Shown here: piece by piece, positions 1-12,110 of the stretch
How the letters are laid out: every line of letters starts with the position of its first letter
How positions within the stretch are numbered: the stretch's first letter is position 1
Assembly (NCBI GenBank): GCA_001953115.1
Contig: LSSL01003506.1
Span: 1-19,328 of the forward strand
Origin: Smittium mucronatum
Lineage: Eukaryota > Kickxellomycota > Harpellomycetes > Harpellales > Legeriomycetaceae
Length of the DNA: 19,328 nucleotides
Reading direction: 5' to 3'
Notes under the pieces: generated by a model
The model's input: only the letters and a program-made list of their open reading frames with translations
Database searches by the model: none
What the model was told of the DNA's origin: nothing
Translations under genes and position numbers: made by a program

Positions 1-1762
1 TTTTATTACCGAACGGCCCATTTGAATAAATTTATTGGTTTTGTATATCGATCCGAAGTTTTTTTCGTCATCATAATTACTATGACATCTTTTGAAGCCT
101 AAATCCGATTTAGAAATTTATATATATTCTTTTTTCGTCATATATTGGAAAAGGTTTTGGGATAAAATCTTGAAATTTTAAAGTTAATAGTAGAGTTAAA
201 ATATTTTCAAGAATGTTTTCAATGTATAAAAAAGCGGGTAAATGTCGATATATATATATAAACTATATTTCTCTTTCCTCACATCCCAACCCCAAATTAT
301 CCTGTTCTATTTTAATTACGCTTAAAATATACGTAAAAACATATAATTTGAGTGATTTTAATTTCTGTACCTTAAAAGTATCGGAAATTTTGATTTTATT
401 CCAGAGGCTAATCGAAATCAAAACTTCCCAAACAGGCATATTGTGGTTTGCAGAATTTTTTATACGTAATATGCGGTATGATGAATTATTAAGCTATAAA
501 TATTGGTAAATATTCATTTATATGTATTAGTAATTACGTTTTATATTTGATAAATCAAAATTAATTTATTCAAAATAGGAAATATACTAAAAGGGAAATA
601 TTTCTGTTTTATAATATGCGAAATGGTTACTGTTTATATTGGAAAGTATATAAATTGGTTATTGTGTTAAAAAAATATTTGAAATAACAAATATGATCAG
701 TTTTAGTTTAGAAATAGTCCTGAAACCCTTCTATGAATTTTTTTAGCCCATGTATATGTTTAAAATTATAATTCTGTATTAGATAGACCATTAAACCTAC
801 TTTTTTTGCACTGTTAATATATTTTTTTAGATACTAGAGTGTTTTTTGATCACTCAATAATTATTTTCAATTATTTTACTCATTTAATAATATTTATGTT
901 ATAACTATTTGTTTTTTAGTCTTTTATGTTTTTTATAATCTACTAGTAATACTTGCTTTTAAGGTGATTTTCTATTGGTTTGATTATTGATAATACTTAT
1001 TATTTCCTCTATTAATATTTTAGAATTAAATTTTTTTTTTCTTTGTTATTTATTTTGGTTTATACATTTTTTATTAAATCATTTTTTTATCGATACATCC
1101 TGTTTATTTTTTAAAACACAATCAAATAGAATGGTTAGAATATATCAAAACTTCTAATCATTTTAAAAAAATCTCCCATTTTTATTAAAAGATATTTGAT
1201 ATTTATTTGGAATATATCTGAATTTTAGTGATTCAAATAAGTGAAATTTGTATTTTTCCATTTTTTTCTGATTTTTCCTTCTTTTTTTTGATTTATTCCT
1301 GTTTGATTTTTCCATTTTATTATTTATAAAAAATCTCCAGTGTTTTTTTTTAAATAAAATTTGTATTTTTTGAAAGATAAAATTCTCTCCATCAAATTTT
1401 AAATTTCTATATTCTCTCATATATATATCTTGTAACTTTTTTTAACCTTATTTTGTTTAAATGTTGTTTTTTTTTGGAGCAAGCCTAAGATTCCATAGAG
1501 AAATTTTTATTTTTCAGAAAACTATAGCTCATTAGTTGGAATTATTGTTTTAATAAGTTCGAAATTGGTATTTCATTCAAATTTTAGTTTTTAATTCAAT
1601 ACTTCACAAATATTTAATTCTTCATAGATATTTTCAGAATATTAAAGGTTTTATCTTTATTTTTTGTTAATGATGTTATTAATTCTTGATTTATGTTTTA
1701 ATCAACTATCAATACACGTGTAATAGCTTAAACTGGTTATAAATAGATTTAATCATTATAAG
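1..1762. other. AT-rich gene-free stretch
   Basis: This stretch is dominated by A/T runs. The open frames in it (for example 213-509 plus and 1163-1420 minus) have low-complexity Lys/Asn/Ile/Phe-rich translations with no motif I recognise, and they look like chance frames. I see no tRNA, no splice-bounded exon and no transposon terminus before 1763. Confidence 0.6.
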
Positions 1763-1764
1763 TA

Positions 1765-1787
1765 CAATTATCCCTCGTTATTCGCGG
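1765..1787 (+). repeat. Left terminal inverted repeat of the Tigger-like element
   Basis: A TA dinucleotide precedes CAATTATCCCTCG then TTATTCGCGG. It pairs in inverted orientation with 4998-5020. A GC-containing core (TCCCTCG, TTCGCGG) stands out from the surrounding AT-rich DNA. A further TTCGCG motif follows at about 1865, and a similar TTCGCGATTTG occurs at about 3620; they may be subterminal repeats. Confidence 0.8.
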
Positions 1788-1996
1788 TTTTATTTTACGC
1801 GTTTTATGCGAATTCACGAAAATTAAAAAAAAAATGCCAAATTGTTATTTGGATATTTTTATTTTTCGCGATTATACTGATTTCCAAATATAATTGGTTC
1901 CTCAATTTATTTCAACAATGATTTTTTAAAAAAGTATATTTCTTTTGCTGGTGACTTTATATATACTAACAAAAATCTTATCTTAAGAAAAATCAT

Positions 1997-3570
1997 TTGA
2001 AAAATAGCTATCATATGGAAATTAATAAAGAAAAAAGGAAGATGGCACCATTTCCTATATCTGAAAATATGGACATTCTAGATGCTCTATCCAATGGAGA
2101 AATGATTTCAAATGTAGCAAAAATGAAGGGAATTAACGAAATTACCATAAGGGGGATCGTGAAAAGATCCGAAAATTTGAGAAAATTTGAAAAATAAAAA
2201 TCAGATTATAATATTAGGAGATCTTATTACCATAGGCCTGATATAATTTTGAATTTCAAAAAAAATAAAAAGGTATGGATAGATAGCCAAATAAAAAAAT
2301 CAGTTATCACCACATATACGGCACGAAAAAAAGTCTATATCTGTATTAAGTCACTCTGTGAATTATATCTAAGTCAAAAGGATGTAAAACTTGAGACCAG
2401 CAATGACTGGTTTGAAATTATCAAAAAAGGAGAGTTTTCACGGTATAAAATTCACTGGAGAGGCTGAAAGTATCGTTAATAAATCTTTTAGCGAATTTCT
2501 AGATAATTTAAGTATAACAATTTTTGATGGAGACTATCTCTCATGTCAAGTAAAAAAGCCCTCAATTTTTTTTTTATTTAGAAAGATAAAACTGATTTTT
2601 TTTTAGGTATTTAATATATATTAGTCGTGCTTATTTTGGAAAAAAATTACTACAAGAACCTATGTTTCTGTAGAGAAAAAAGCTGTTCCTAGGTTTAAAC
2701 TAGCCCGAGATAAAATTACGCTGATTCATGGTTCGAATCTATCAATAGATTTCAGGCTTAAACCTATGGTCATTAACGCATTCTAAACTCCAAGATAGTT
2801 AAAGGGGATAAAAAAAGCGACTTCCCTGTGATTTTGAGGTCTTCGAAAAAAAAACTTAATGATCAAATATACATTTGAAAGCTACTTCAAAAATGTGCTT
2901 TATTCAGAATTAAAATACTACTGTAAAAAATTTATGTATAATTTAAAATAATCTTGTTGATGGACAACGAATTTTTTCATCCCAAAGATCTTTCGGAAAT
3001 TTTAGAGTAAATGAAATTTGTATTTATTCCTCCAAACACAACTTCATTGATACAAAAAATGTACCAAGGAACTATATCAACATTTAAGACTCACTATTTT
3101 AATATTTCATTCGAGATTCTTATGATTCTGTTACTGGCGAGGCCTCAGTACAGGAATTTTGGAAAGTATTTAAAATCAAAGATTGTATTGAAATAATATC
3201 GGAATCTTGATCCTCAGTCGTGCCTTATTGGATTTTGGAAAAAAGCAATTCCGTGGATTGACGATAAATAATATTTGGATATAAGCTTGAAACTATCGGA
3301 GTTAAAGATATCATGTTTGCACATGGGGCATATTTTGGGATTTAATGAATTAATATTAGATGACTTCAACACTGCTCTAGATATAAATAATTCATATGAT
3401 GAAGATTTTAAAGCTGTGTCAAACTATACAGTATCTAGCACACCAGAAGAGAAGAAGGTATTTAGTGGAATAAATTTAGATTAAATACCAATTATACATA
3501 AATGTATAGATCTAATTGAAAAAGGTATTGTTATTTTATGTGAAAAAGATAAATTCCATTTAAGCCGGGA
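1997..3570 (+). pseudogene. pogo/Tigger (DDE_1, CENP-B-like) transposase pseudogene
   Basis: An intact copy would bind the element ends and catalyse cut-and-paste transposition with a DDD triad. The pieces appear in family order: a psq/CENP-B N-terminal helix-turn-helix (about 2050-2190; MDILDALSNGE, then GINEITIRGIVK), a second DNA-binding helix-turn-helix region (about 2270-2500; SNDWF, KFTGEAESI), then the DDE_1 core from 2607. The core shows LFWKK, a stretch ending FRLKPMVINAF (2631-2783), LLMDNEFFHPKDLSE (about 2954-2998) and FVFIPPNTTSLIQ (from about 3017), then EFWK and a C-terminal helix region (HILGFNE, IEKGIVIL). It is dead: in-frame stops occur at 2622 (TAG), 2784 (TAA), 2796 (TAG) and 3008 (TAA), and frame changes fall near 2430, between 2798 and 2963, near 3110 and before 3275. 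The first and third catalytic Asp codons (2619-2621 and 3062-3064) now read Tyr; only the second (2963-2965) remains. Confidence 0.9.
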
Positions 3571-4997
3571 AAGATTAAAAAAGCCACAAAAATTTCACTT
3601 CAAATTTACCATAAAGTAGTTCGCGATTTGAAAAAAATAATACAAATGTTGATCTAAAATTTTTTTCGTTCAGAAAAATAACTTTTATTGGATTTTTCAA
3701 TGATATAAATTTTAAACTGGGACTGGTTATTCTAATGAAATAAAATCGACTTTATTTTTATTCAATAACTTATTTTGATATTTTATAATTTTTTCTTTCA
3801 TTTTAGTATTCCCCAATTTTTATTTTTTAACATTGGAACTAAAAACTTAGAAAAAAATCTCAAAAAGATCAGAGTTTTTTCTTATTTTTTTTTTTGGATC
3901 ACGGAATTTTATTTTAAGATAAAGTCATTCTCAGAGCTTTTGATTTTATACTTAAAAAATAAAAAAGGTCATATTAAACTCAATAAACGGATTTCTAGAT
4001 CTTAATAAAGATTTTCGCAACGATCATATTCGAAATATATATTTTATAACCCGAGATATGCATTTAGATATTAATATATGGTATAAGATTTTTAAGATGA
4101 TAATCTTAAACTTCAGTTTTTTTATTAATGAAAAAAATATCCTTGCCTTAAATATTATATTTCCAGATAAAAAATATGGGATATTTACTCAGAATTAGTT
4201 TCCTAAAATGCAAAATTTAAATTATGAATTCATGTTTAAATGAAATTTCTCTTAAGCGTAATTCTAAATATTTTAACTAGTCTGATATATGTATAAAACC
4301 GGAGTTTATTCCTAAATTTAGCTCTAAAAGGTGGATTTTAGTCGCTCTATAAAGAATAAATAAAGTATATACAATAATAAATTGTAAAATTATCTGATTT
4401 TTGGATTTAATCGCCATAATTCTTAGATTAGAATAAGAATTCGTCGATTAGTAGGTATCAATTTTTTGGAAATTTCTTATTAAATACTCATTTCTATTTT
4501 ATTCATCCATTCAAATACTCAGAGAGATCTTATTTATATTCCTACACCTTCCTACATTTTAGAACCCTAATATTTACTCCAAATATGCTTATTTTTAAAC
4601 GGAAATTGAAAAAAGAAAATCTTCATAGGTTTTAATGTTTAGAATATTTTTTCGTATTTTAGCCTTATAGAGATTTAGATTATAATTATTTTTTGTTAAA
4701 AATATGGGAGATTTCGCTTAAAAGTTTTGAATTATAAACAAAATTAGATATTTCTTCATTCAAATTATTAATTTCCAATTAATTTTCTTTTCTTTTCTTT
4801 TCTTTTTGAATTTTGAAATCAATTATACGAGATTTTTTTCTGTTTTTTTTTCACCCAACCAAAGTAAATGGGGATATTTATTTCATTATTTTCGGTTTTT
4901 ATTATTTTTTTTCCCACCATTTGGCTGCAATACCTGCATATTTCCATTTTGATTTAAACAATTTCTAACTCACGAGATTTTTTTTTTTGGGAATTAT
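3571..4997. other. AT-rich interior of the Tigger-like element, no gene
   Basis: This lies inside the element between the last recognisable transposase codons and the right terminus. It contains homopolymer T and A runs and a short CTTTT repeat. The plus-strand frame at 3775-4005 is Phe/Lys/Ile-rich and unrecognisable. No TIR-bounded nested element is visible. Confidence 0.5.
4784..4807. repeat. (CTTTT)n microsatellite
   Basis: Four to five consecutive TTTTC/CTTTT pentamer units interrupt the AT-rich interior of the Tigger-like element. This is a simple pyrimidine tract and probably arose by replication slippage. Confidence 0.8.
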
Positions 4998-5020
4998 CTA
5001 CGAATATCGAGAGATACCTG
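4998..5020 (-). repeat. Right terminal inverted repeat of the Tigger-like element
   Basis: CTACGAATATCGAG followed by AGATACCTG and then TA. In reverse complement it matches the left end (1765-1787) at 17 of 23 positions. TA at 5021-5022 completes the target duplication. Confidence 0.75.
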
Positions 5021-8000
5021 TATTCAATTTATATAATAAGAAATTAATCTTATCCAATTATCTTTTCATATTTCTTGAAGGATATCTATGTGATTTTTAG
5101 CTTTTGTCCATATCTGGGTCACCCAATTGTACCTTTTTTTTTGGTTATTCCAGGTATTCGAATCCAACACATTATCTAATATAAATTCTATTACAATCAA
5201 ACTGTCTTCCCTCAATAAGATTTTCTTTTTTTATGTTTAATTTAGTTCGTAAAAATGAATTTAATTTAACCGAGTTGAATTTTCACATCAATCTTCTTTT
5301 TTTAATTCTTAAAGATTAAAGCTTCAATGTTAATAATTAGATAAAATATATTAAATAAAATTCATTGAAACCTACACCAAACAATAACATGATTTCTATC
5401 CGTTTAATTATAATGAAAATATCAATCAAAACTGAGTTTTTTTTAAAAAAATTCAATTAAAAATCCAAAATTACAATACGAAACTATTTTAAAAATCATA
5501 AATTTAAATTTATAATAATTTAGGATTTATATTATGTCCATGTGACTCAAATATTGAACTTCCGATAATATATATATTTTTTGATTTTTTATATAGTGTT
5601 TATTTAAGAACATGTGGGTTTAGTAGATGTCTTATTTATACTATCTTATTTTAACCCATAGCGGTTTTTTTAAAATTATTTTAGAAAAAATGATATTATG
5701 ATACTTTTCTGTCCCTATTATTAATATTTTGGCTATCAAATGATGTATATTATGTATGTAAATATATTTTCAAACAAGTATTCAAAATTAAAATGCTAAA
5801 ACTAAATAATTATAGAGAAATTTAGAAATTTTACTAAAAAAATTTATATTAATAGCCCAATAGGTTCAATTTTTCAAATGTAAAAATGAGTTTAATTTTT
5901 TTAAGGATAATTTAATTTAAAAAAAACAATATATACTTAATGGGATTTATACATACCATAAATAAATAAATTCCAAAAAAAAAAAATCTTATAAAGTTAT
6001 TCATAAATTAAAAAAAAATTATTTATTAATTAATTTTTTTTTTATAATTACTCTAATACTAAGAAATTGTGGCATTAAAATTATAATTAAATATTTCTAA
6101 TTTTCTATTTTCTGTATTTATATATATGCTATTCTCTAATAGAAACATATAGTTATTTCTATATATAATCTTTATTCCTTAATAATATTTGCATTTAATT
6201 TATTTATTTATTAGTAACGCTATATTTCTTATGAAAGATGTCTATGTTCCGAATTTTTATCCAATAGAATTTTAATAAAATTAAACAGGAAAATTTTATA
6301 TTAGATGTATAATTTAATTATAATTTAGTGCTTATTATTGTTATTTTTTCTAAGTTGGAAATTATTATTGATGAAAACGGCTATCATAATTACATTGGAT
6401 AAAACATTTTAACAACTTTTTAGGAAAAAAATAAAATATGAATTTATTCAGGACCCTAACTTAATACAAAAAAACTATTATAATATTATATAATTATATC
6501 AATGGATTTTAAATTTTATAGTTACTATTTATACGCACAGTTTGAATTTCTTATTTTTTTTTAATTGGAGTTTTGTTTTTGGTTACAAAATCATAAAAAA
6601 AATCATTTATCAAAGTTCAAAATTAAGAAAAAAGATTTTTGCCTTCATTATTTGATATTTAAAAGTTATTTTATATATTAATAGGCCACAAAATAATTTT
6701 TTACCTTTAAATATAATAGTACGCATTTTTATTATGTAATCAAAATCAATAGAAATAAATTTTACTTTCAAATATTTTTTAAAAAAAATTGAAAAAAGTA
6801 AAAAAAGCTTCAATAAATTTTATCTGATGTATTTAAAACACACTAATCTACATTACAACATACATTTTAAATATAAATTGTACTGAAAAAAATTCATATA
6901 TTTATATTAATTTGGAATATTTTTGAATATTTTCTATATAAAATTTTTGTTTAAATTATTTAAATTTCGACTGAACTTTAAAGAATCAAATAAAAATCGT
7001 AAGGGGGCTAATAAAAAAGTTTTATTTTATAGTTTTTTTTAAAACCAATTTAGATAAATTATTCTAATTTTAAGGCATTATAAAGCCCATCTATTGGATT
7101 AATTGAACATATAGCCTATTATTTGAATTATTAGATTTATTAAAGAAATAAAAATAAAATTTATTGGTTAAAATAAAGCTATCACAAACTAAATCTAGGT
7201 AAATTTTATTATCAAAACCTACAAAGAAAGTTCTGATAACAATTTTTTGAATTTTTTGAATAATTAGATATTCAAGAGGATTTTATTATTTATTAATAAA
7301 TAAATGTTTCGTTGGAATTTTTTTCCTTATAATTCAAAACAGTTCATTGACAGCTAAAAGTACCTGATGTAATCAGATTATTGGGGTTTTCAATTTACAT
7401 ATCCATAAAAAATGAATTTTTTTAAAAAAATATTAGATTTAATCCAAACGAATTTATTTATAGACTCTTTTTTTAATACAATATTTGTTTTTTCGGTTAT
7501 ACTAATATATTTTTATAAATTTAATACTAAATAACTCACCACGCATTATTGATACATTTTATATTCTTGAGCTATGGCCTAAGTCACTGTTTTATGTATA
7601 TATTTATATGTATTTTTTAAATAATCTAATTATTTTAAACTTTTTTAGATATATATTTTGTTTTCAGTAAAAAATATAGTATCAGTTTTATTATAGAAGG
7701 AATAGGTAAATTTTACATTTTCTGTTATAAGAACCAATAAAATAATTGAATTTTATTCATCATCACGTCATACTTTTAGTATTAGTAATAATAAACATAT
7801 ATTTCTTAGAGATCAGCTCAAAAATATTTGCCAATGTGTCCTTTTGTAAATAATCCCGAATGTTCAAAGATTTTGAGATCTATGTCCAGAAATCTAAAAA
7901 TTTTAATCATTTAATCTTTGACTAGTCTTTTATATATATTTCTATCTTATAATAGTAAATTTTGCCTATTTATTATATTTTCTAGATATTTCTTTATCAA

Positions 8001-9308
8001 ATTAAAATTTTTTGATAATGCATAATTGAATATAAAACGCCAAAATTTTCAAATTTCTTCAGTGTTACCTATTTTCATCTATTAGAAATTTTTAAATGAT
8101 AAATAAACTGGATGTGATCACTTAAATTAATATTGAATATATATTAAGCTTGATAAAATATTAAAACGGTCATAAAAAAGCAGAATTACTTTTATTAAAA
8201 ATTAACCTATTAAAAAAAAATAATGAGATACGAATTATTTTTTATGGAAAGAAATGAAATAGGAAAATTTTTTGTATTCCATAGTATTGATTTTGGAATT
8301 TTATATTCAAATTTTTTTCTTGTTTTATAGGTTTATTAGACGATATATACTCAAATTTTTTACCTTTTTCGTCTAGTTAATTAAATATAATCGGAATTAT
8401 TTAGTTATATTTGATCATTATAATTTATTATTTGCGTTTAGATCAATTCTCTCAAGATAATCATTTGTAAAATCGGTGGAAAGAATTAATAGTCTTGGCA
8501 CCAATACGATTTTTTTTAAAAAATAATAATATAATAATATATATAGCACATATTTATTGGTAAAATAATTCTTCTTAAGTTAAATTAATTTTTTTTAAAA
8601 CATCGCCGATATTTTTTGATGAATGAAACCAGTAATTAATTATGTTTGTCTATAAATAGGACTTTTTCTGTCATAATTTTTTTTTCTTAGATATGAATCA
8701 GCGACAAAAAATATTATTGGAAACTATGATTCTGATGGTTTCAAATTACATTTCATAAAATTAACAGTCTATAAATAAGATTCTCTATATTAACTAATTA
8801 TAACTTAAAAAAATACTGAAATAGTATTTTAGATAATTGCACTTACTAATGGTATGATTTTAATATATACAACTTTTACAAATTTGAATTTTGGGTCAGC
8901 ATGTTGTGTAATTGTTAAGGAAATAATTTTCATATTTTATCTATATATTATCAAACCTCTAAGATTATCTGGTTTTGAGATATAAACAACCACACGTTAA
9001 GAGCCTTTAAAGTCAATCTTCTCTTTAAAAAAAAATAGGGTTCAAGAAATTCAATTTAAATTAAATGTGTATAAAATTGGTTACCACACACTTTTAGGCA
9101 AGTTTTTAAAAAAACCCTTATTGATTATTTCTGTATTTTTTAATGCGTATTTTTACATTTTTTAAAGTATAATGAATATTTTTAATTCTCACATGAGTTA
9201 CTCCTGTTTGTATTTTTGATTCAGATATTTAATCAAGTATATTGAAATGCTAATTGCAATTTATTTTTTTTCGATTTTTTTCTCATTATTTTTATATTCA
9301 AAAGTGTT

Positions 9309-9343
9309 CGTATTTTTGAAATACGTGATCGTTTTCGAAACGA
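9309..9343. repeat. Two adjacent short hairpins
   Basis: CGTATTT-TTG-AAATACG (9309-9325) forms a perfect 7-bp stem with a 3-nt loop. Three bases later TCGTTT-TCG-AAACGA (9329-9343) forms a perfect 6-bp stem, also with a 3-nt loop. Two GC-closed stems in tandem are unusual in this AT-rich background. No gene is close enough to suggest a role. Confidence 0.55.
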
Positions 9344-10218
9344 AAAAATTTAAATATTTTAAATTCGGGATTAAACCTCTATTTAAACCCATTTATTAAT
9401 TGATAGTACGTGTAAATATAAATTTTAAAATTTTTAGTTGTTTTCATTCTCAATTAATCATCAATTCTCACGTATAGCTTTCTATAAAAGATAATTTATT
9501 GCATTTTTTGACTACTTTACTGAAATTTATAAAATTTACATGAATTTGCTCAATATTAATATTTTTTTTAATAATGATTAAAAAGTTATTGTCTTATTAA
9601 CTATTTAACAAAACACAATGTAAGATTCTTTGAAGAATTAAAATTAAAAAAATTATTGTATAATCCTTAATCTTTATTAATTTTTGCCTAAAGATAATTA
9701 ATCTAAACAAGTTAAAAATAAATAAACCGTAAATTATATTTTAAGCGAATATAAATAATTTTTTTTTAAAAAAATTGTCTCTTAAAAAAATTAAGGATAA
9801 TTTGTATAGTTTTTTACAGAAATAATAACCTTTTTCTTTTGATTTGATATGATTTTTAAAGACTCTTCTAGATGAAGATATTACTAATGAGTGGCTATTG
9901 GAATTCAGTTTTTACATATTTTCAAAAAAACAGATTCAAAAAGATTCAAAAAGCTTCCCAAAAATTTACGTGCGTAAATTTGATAAATTCTTATTTTATT
10001 CGAAAATTATTTAAATGTTCCAATAGTGATATATTGGATTTTAAATTTTTCAAAACAACGGATTAAAGCTTAATAAGACTAAGTTTAAAATTTAGCCTTT
10101 TTTAAATTACTAAATTCATATTATTTTTAATAAAAAAAAATTTAATGAAAAATACCCATTTGATTGGGATAAAGGTCTATTTAAATCGATGGGAGAATTT
10201 CAGAAAAAAATATGTTAT

Positions 10219-10253
10219 AAAAAAAAAAAAAAAACTGAAATTTTCTTCAGTTT
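10219..10253. repeat. Poly-A run with abutting hairpin
   Basis: Sixteen consecutive A residues (10219-10234) run into AAACTGAA-ATTTTC-TTCAGTTT (10232-10253), a perfect 8-bp stem with a 6-nt loop. It could be a relic of a retroposed tail or simply chance in AT-rich DNA. Confidence 0.5.
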
Positions 10254-10488
10254 AGTATTAAACTGTTATTATATCGAGATGAAAGTTTGCGGATTAAAAT
10301 TTTCTAACAATATATAAATATAATTCAAACTCACCTTTATCTGATATATATTTTTAGAATTCATATTTAGAGTTGGATTCCCTAAGACTACCAGAATCTA
10401 TAATTATATTTTTTGGTATATATTTACATATATTTTCTGAATTCTTCAGATTAATAAAACTGCAAGATTTATTAATATAAGAAAAAAT

Positions 10489-10577
10489 AACGCTTTTAAA
10501 TGAAAGAAGACACTAAAATTCTCATTTATATTCTTTTGAATATATATATATATATTTTGGTTTTATTCAAAAGCGTT
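10489..10577. repeat. Nested foldback (inverted repeat) around a TA run
   Basis: AACGCTTTT (10489-10497) is the exact reverse complement of AAAAGCGTT (10569-10577). Inside it, CTTTTGAATA (10533-10542) is the exact reverse complement of TATTCAAAAG (10564-10573). The two right arms overlap, so the stems are mutually exclusive. A TA run occupies the loop of the inner stem. It could be a miniature foldback element, but no target duplication is evident. Confidence 0.45.
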
Positions 10578-11580
10578 TAGATATAATGGAAACATAGCAT
10601 TAATAATACTATAAACTATTCTGTGAGTGAAGTTAATTTTACAGAAATAAAATTAAATATTAAACGATTTTTTTTAATAAGTTAAATATGTTGGAGATAA
10701 AATATAAAAAAATAATTACTACTATTTTTTTTTGGAAAATCGAAAAGTTTAATTATTACTATTAATATAAAGACAAACAATCTTAAATTTAAGGGGAAAG
10801 TAATTCATAAAAAAGACGCAAAGCCCATAAGTTCGTTAAAAAAACCACCCGAAAGTTTTTTTTTATTAACAGTCTGAAAATGAAGAAAAAAGCAAACTTT
10901 TCGGATATAAATACATTTAAACTTGTAAAAATTCGTAAATTTTTGCTTTTCAACAGTAAACTTAATTAAAACCAAGCCATTTTTGAATTAACCATTATTT
11001 TGATATATTCGCCATATTTTGAAATATGATTGTACCTCAACTGAACAAATATTTTCAATACAACGCGATCTACCCAAAATAGCCCGAATTCGATAATTTT
11101 TCTATTTTTTTCCCGCTTTTTACTAAGGTTTTTTGTTTTTGAAAATTTTTGATAAAGCTGGTTTTATTTTTATTAATTTGGAGTATATATCTATATTTAG
11201 AATTTATTTCAAATAAAGGTCACAATTTTTTTATCAGACTAATAAATTAATAACTGTGTGATGATTTCTAATGGAAATTTGAAAAAGATTTAATTTTTTT
11301 TTTTTTAAAAAAAAGAGCTAATTGAAAAATACACTTATTCAATCGAAATCAATTATATTTTCTAAAAGTTCATAGTCCATTTTTTTTTTTGATAAATTAT
11401 TAGCGAATAAATATGTTCAAAAATTTTTATTGGTGAATTATTTCTTTATGGGCGTATAAAAATCATAAAGTTTTATAGATATTTATTCTCGAATAAAATT
11501 TATTTGTATTTTGAACTAAAATAGAATATGTTTTTTTTATCACGAATTTAAATGCTAGATTTTAAATCTTGAGAATATTA

Positions 11581-12100
11581 CTGATTTTTTCCTGAGCTCA
11601 CTAAATACGCGATGTTTTAACCAGCCCTTTTTACATCACAAAACTATTTCCTTTGAAATTGGACCAATTTTTTTCTTGCTAGCTATTTGTTAAAATATAC
11701 ACTCGGGTTATATGGGACAAATACTATATCCATTATTGCCAATAAAAATCCCAGGTGAATCCCAGAACATTTTTTCCAAGACAAAAAAAAATCCTTTGAT
11801 ACGCACGGTCATTTTTATCCAATAAATTTCAAGATGTTTTAATATATCTCTTTCAAGTTAAATATTAGAGAGTTTTTAGATGATAAATACCGTCTCAAAA
11901 TAGACTACCCAAAGTAGAAGTAAATAACAAAAGTGGAATATTACAAGATGAGTATTCTGGATCTACCTGAAATTGTAACTTGTGATAAATTATGCTATAG
12001 TTGGATTTTTATCACAACCAAACCAATTATACATTTATTACTCAGATATGTTTAATTTACTTTGGCATAAATGACAGTTATACTGTTCAAGCAGGCATAT
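11581..12100. other. Spacer with raised GC, no supported gene
   Basis: Here composition becomes less extreme than upstream. Short peptide-like stretches appear in different plus-strand frames (for example LDLPEIVTCDKLCYSW near 11960-12000), but stops and frame changes break them and I recognise no family. It could be a worn-out coding or transposon fragment. Confidence 0.35.
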
Positions 12101-12110
12101 TTAACCCTTT
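12101..12110 (+). repeat. Extra MITE-end sequence next to MITE copy A
   Basis: TTAACCCTTT lies immediately before the TTAACCCTTTC that opens MITE copy A, sharing the T at 12110. The first bases of the element end are thus present twice in tandem, 9 bp apart. It may be a remnant of a second insertion at the same TTAA or a slippage duplication. Confidence 0.7.

Larger units (their letters stand above)
1763..5022 (+). mobile_element. Decayed pogo/Tigger-type DNA transposon, both ends present
   Basis: The element runs from 1765 to 5020 (about 3.26 kb) and is flanked by TA at 1763-1764 and 5021-5022, the target duplication expected of Tc1/mariner-superfamily pogo elements. The left terminus (1765-1787) begins CAATTATCCCTCG and continues TTATTCGCGG. 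The right terminus (4998-5020), read in reverse complement, begins CAGGTATCTCTCG and continues ATATTCGTAG. By eye the two agree at 17 of 23 positions, and both resemble the CAGTNGTCCCTCGNTATNCGCGG ends known from Tigger elements. Inside lies a transposase pseudogene of matching family (1997 to about 3570, same orientation). The roughly 1.4 kb between the pseudogene and the right end is AT-rich with no recognisable content; it may be untranslated sequence, later insertions, or both. The family call is firm from the protein; exact ends rest on the terminus match. Confidence 0.85.
5023..11580. other. Long AT-rich gene-free stretch
   Basis: About 6.5 kb of A/T-dominated DNA. Open frames here (for example 6610-6813 minus and 9872-10066 plus) are short, Lys/Phe/Ile/Asn-rich and unrecognised. 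I could find no conserved protein motif, no tRNA-like A/B boxes and no transposon ends. What stands out is limited to small hairpins (9309-9343, 10232-10253), a foldback (10489-10577), a poly-A run of 16 (10219-10234) and TA-dinucleotide runs, all listed separately. Confidence 0.55.

Noticed and set aside
213..509. 98-codon plus-strand open frame as a gene
   Set aside because: Translation is Ile/Lys/Tyr/Leu-rich without any recognisable motif, lies in AT desert, and no splice-joined partner exon was seen.
1163..1420. 85-codon minus-strand open frame
   Set aside because: Low-complexity Lys/Asn/Phe translation produced by poly-T tracts read on the opposite strand.
2730..2740. GGTTCGAATCT as a tRNA B-box
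   Set aside because: It is part of the transposase pseudogene (codons for HGSNLS) and has no A-box or cloverleaf around it.
9872..10066. Open frame, and an alternative frame with DEDITNEWLLEF, as a coding fragment
   Set aside because: Both frames end within about 65 codons, include a local GATTCAAAAA duplication, and match no family I recognise.
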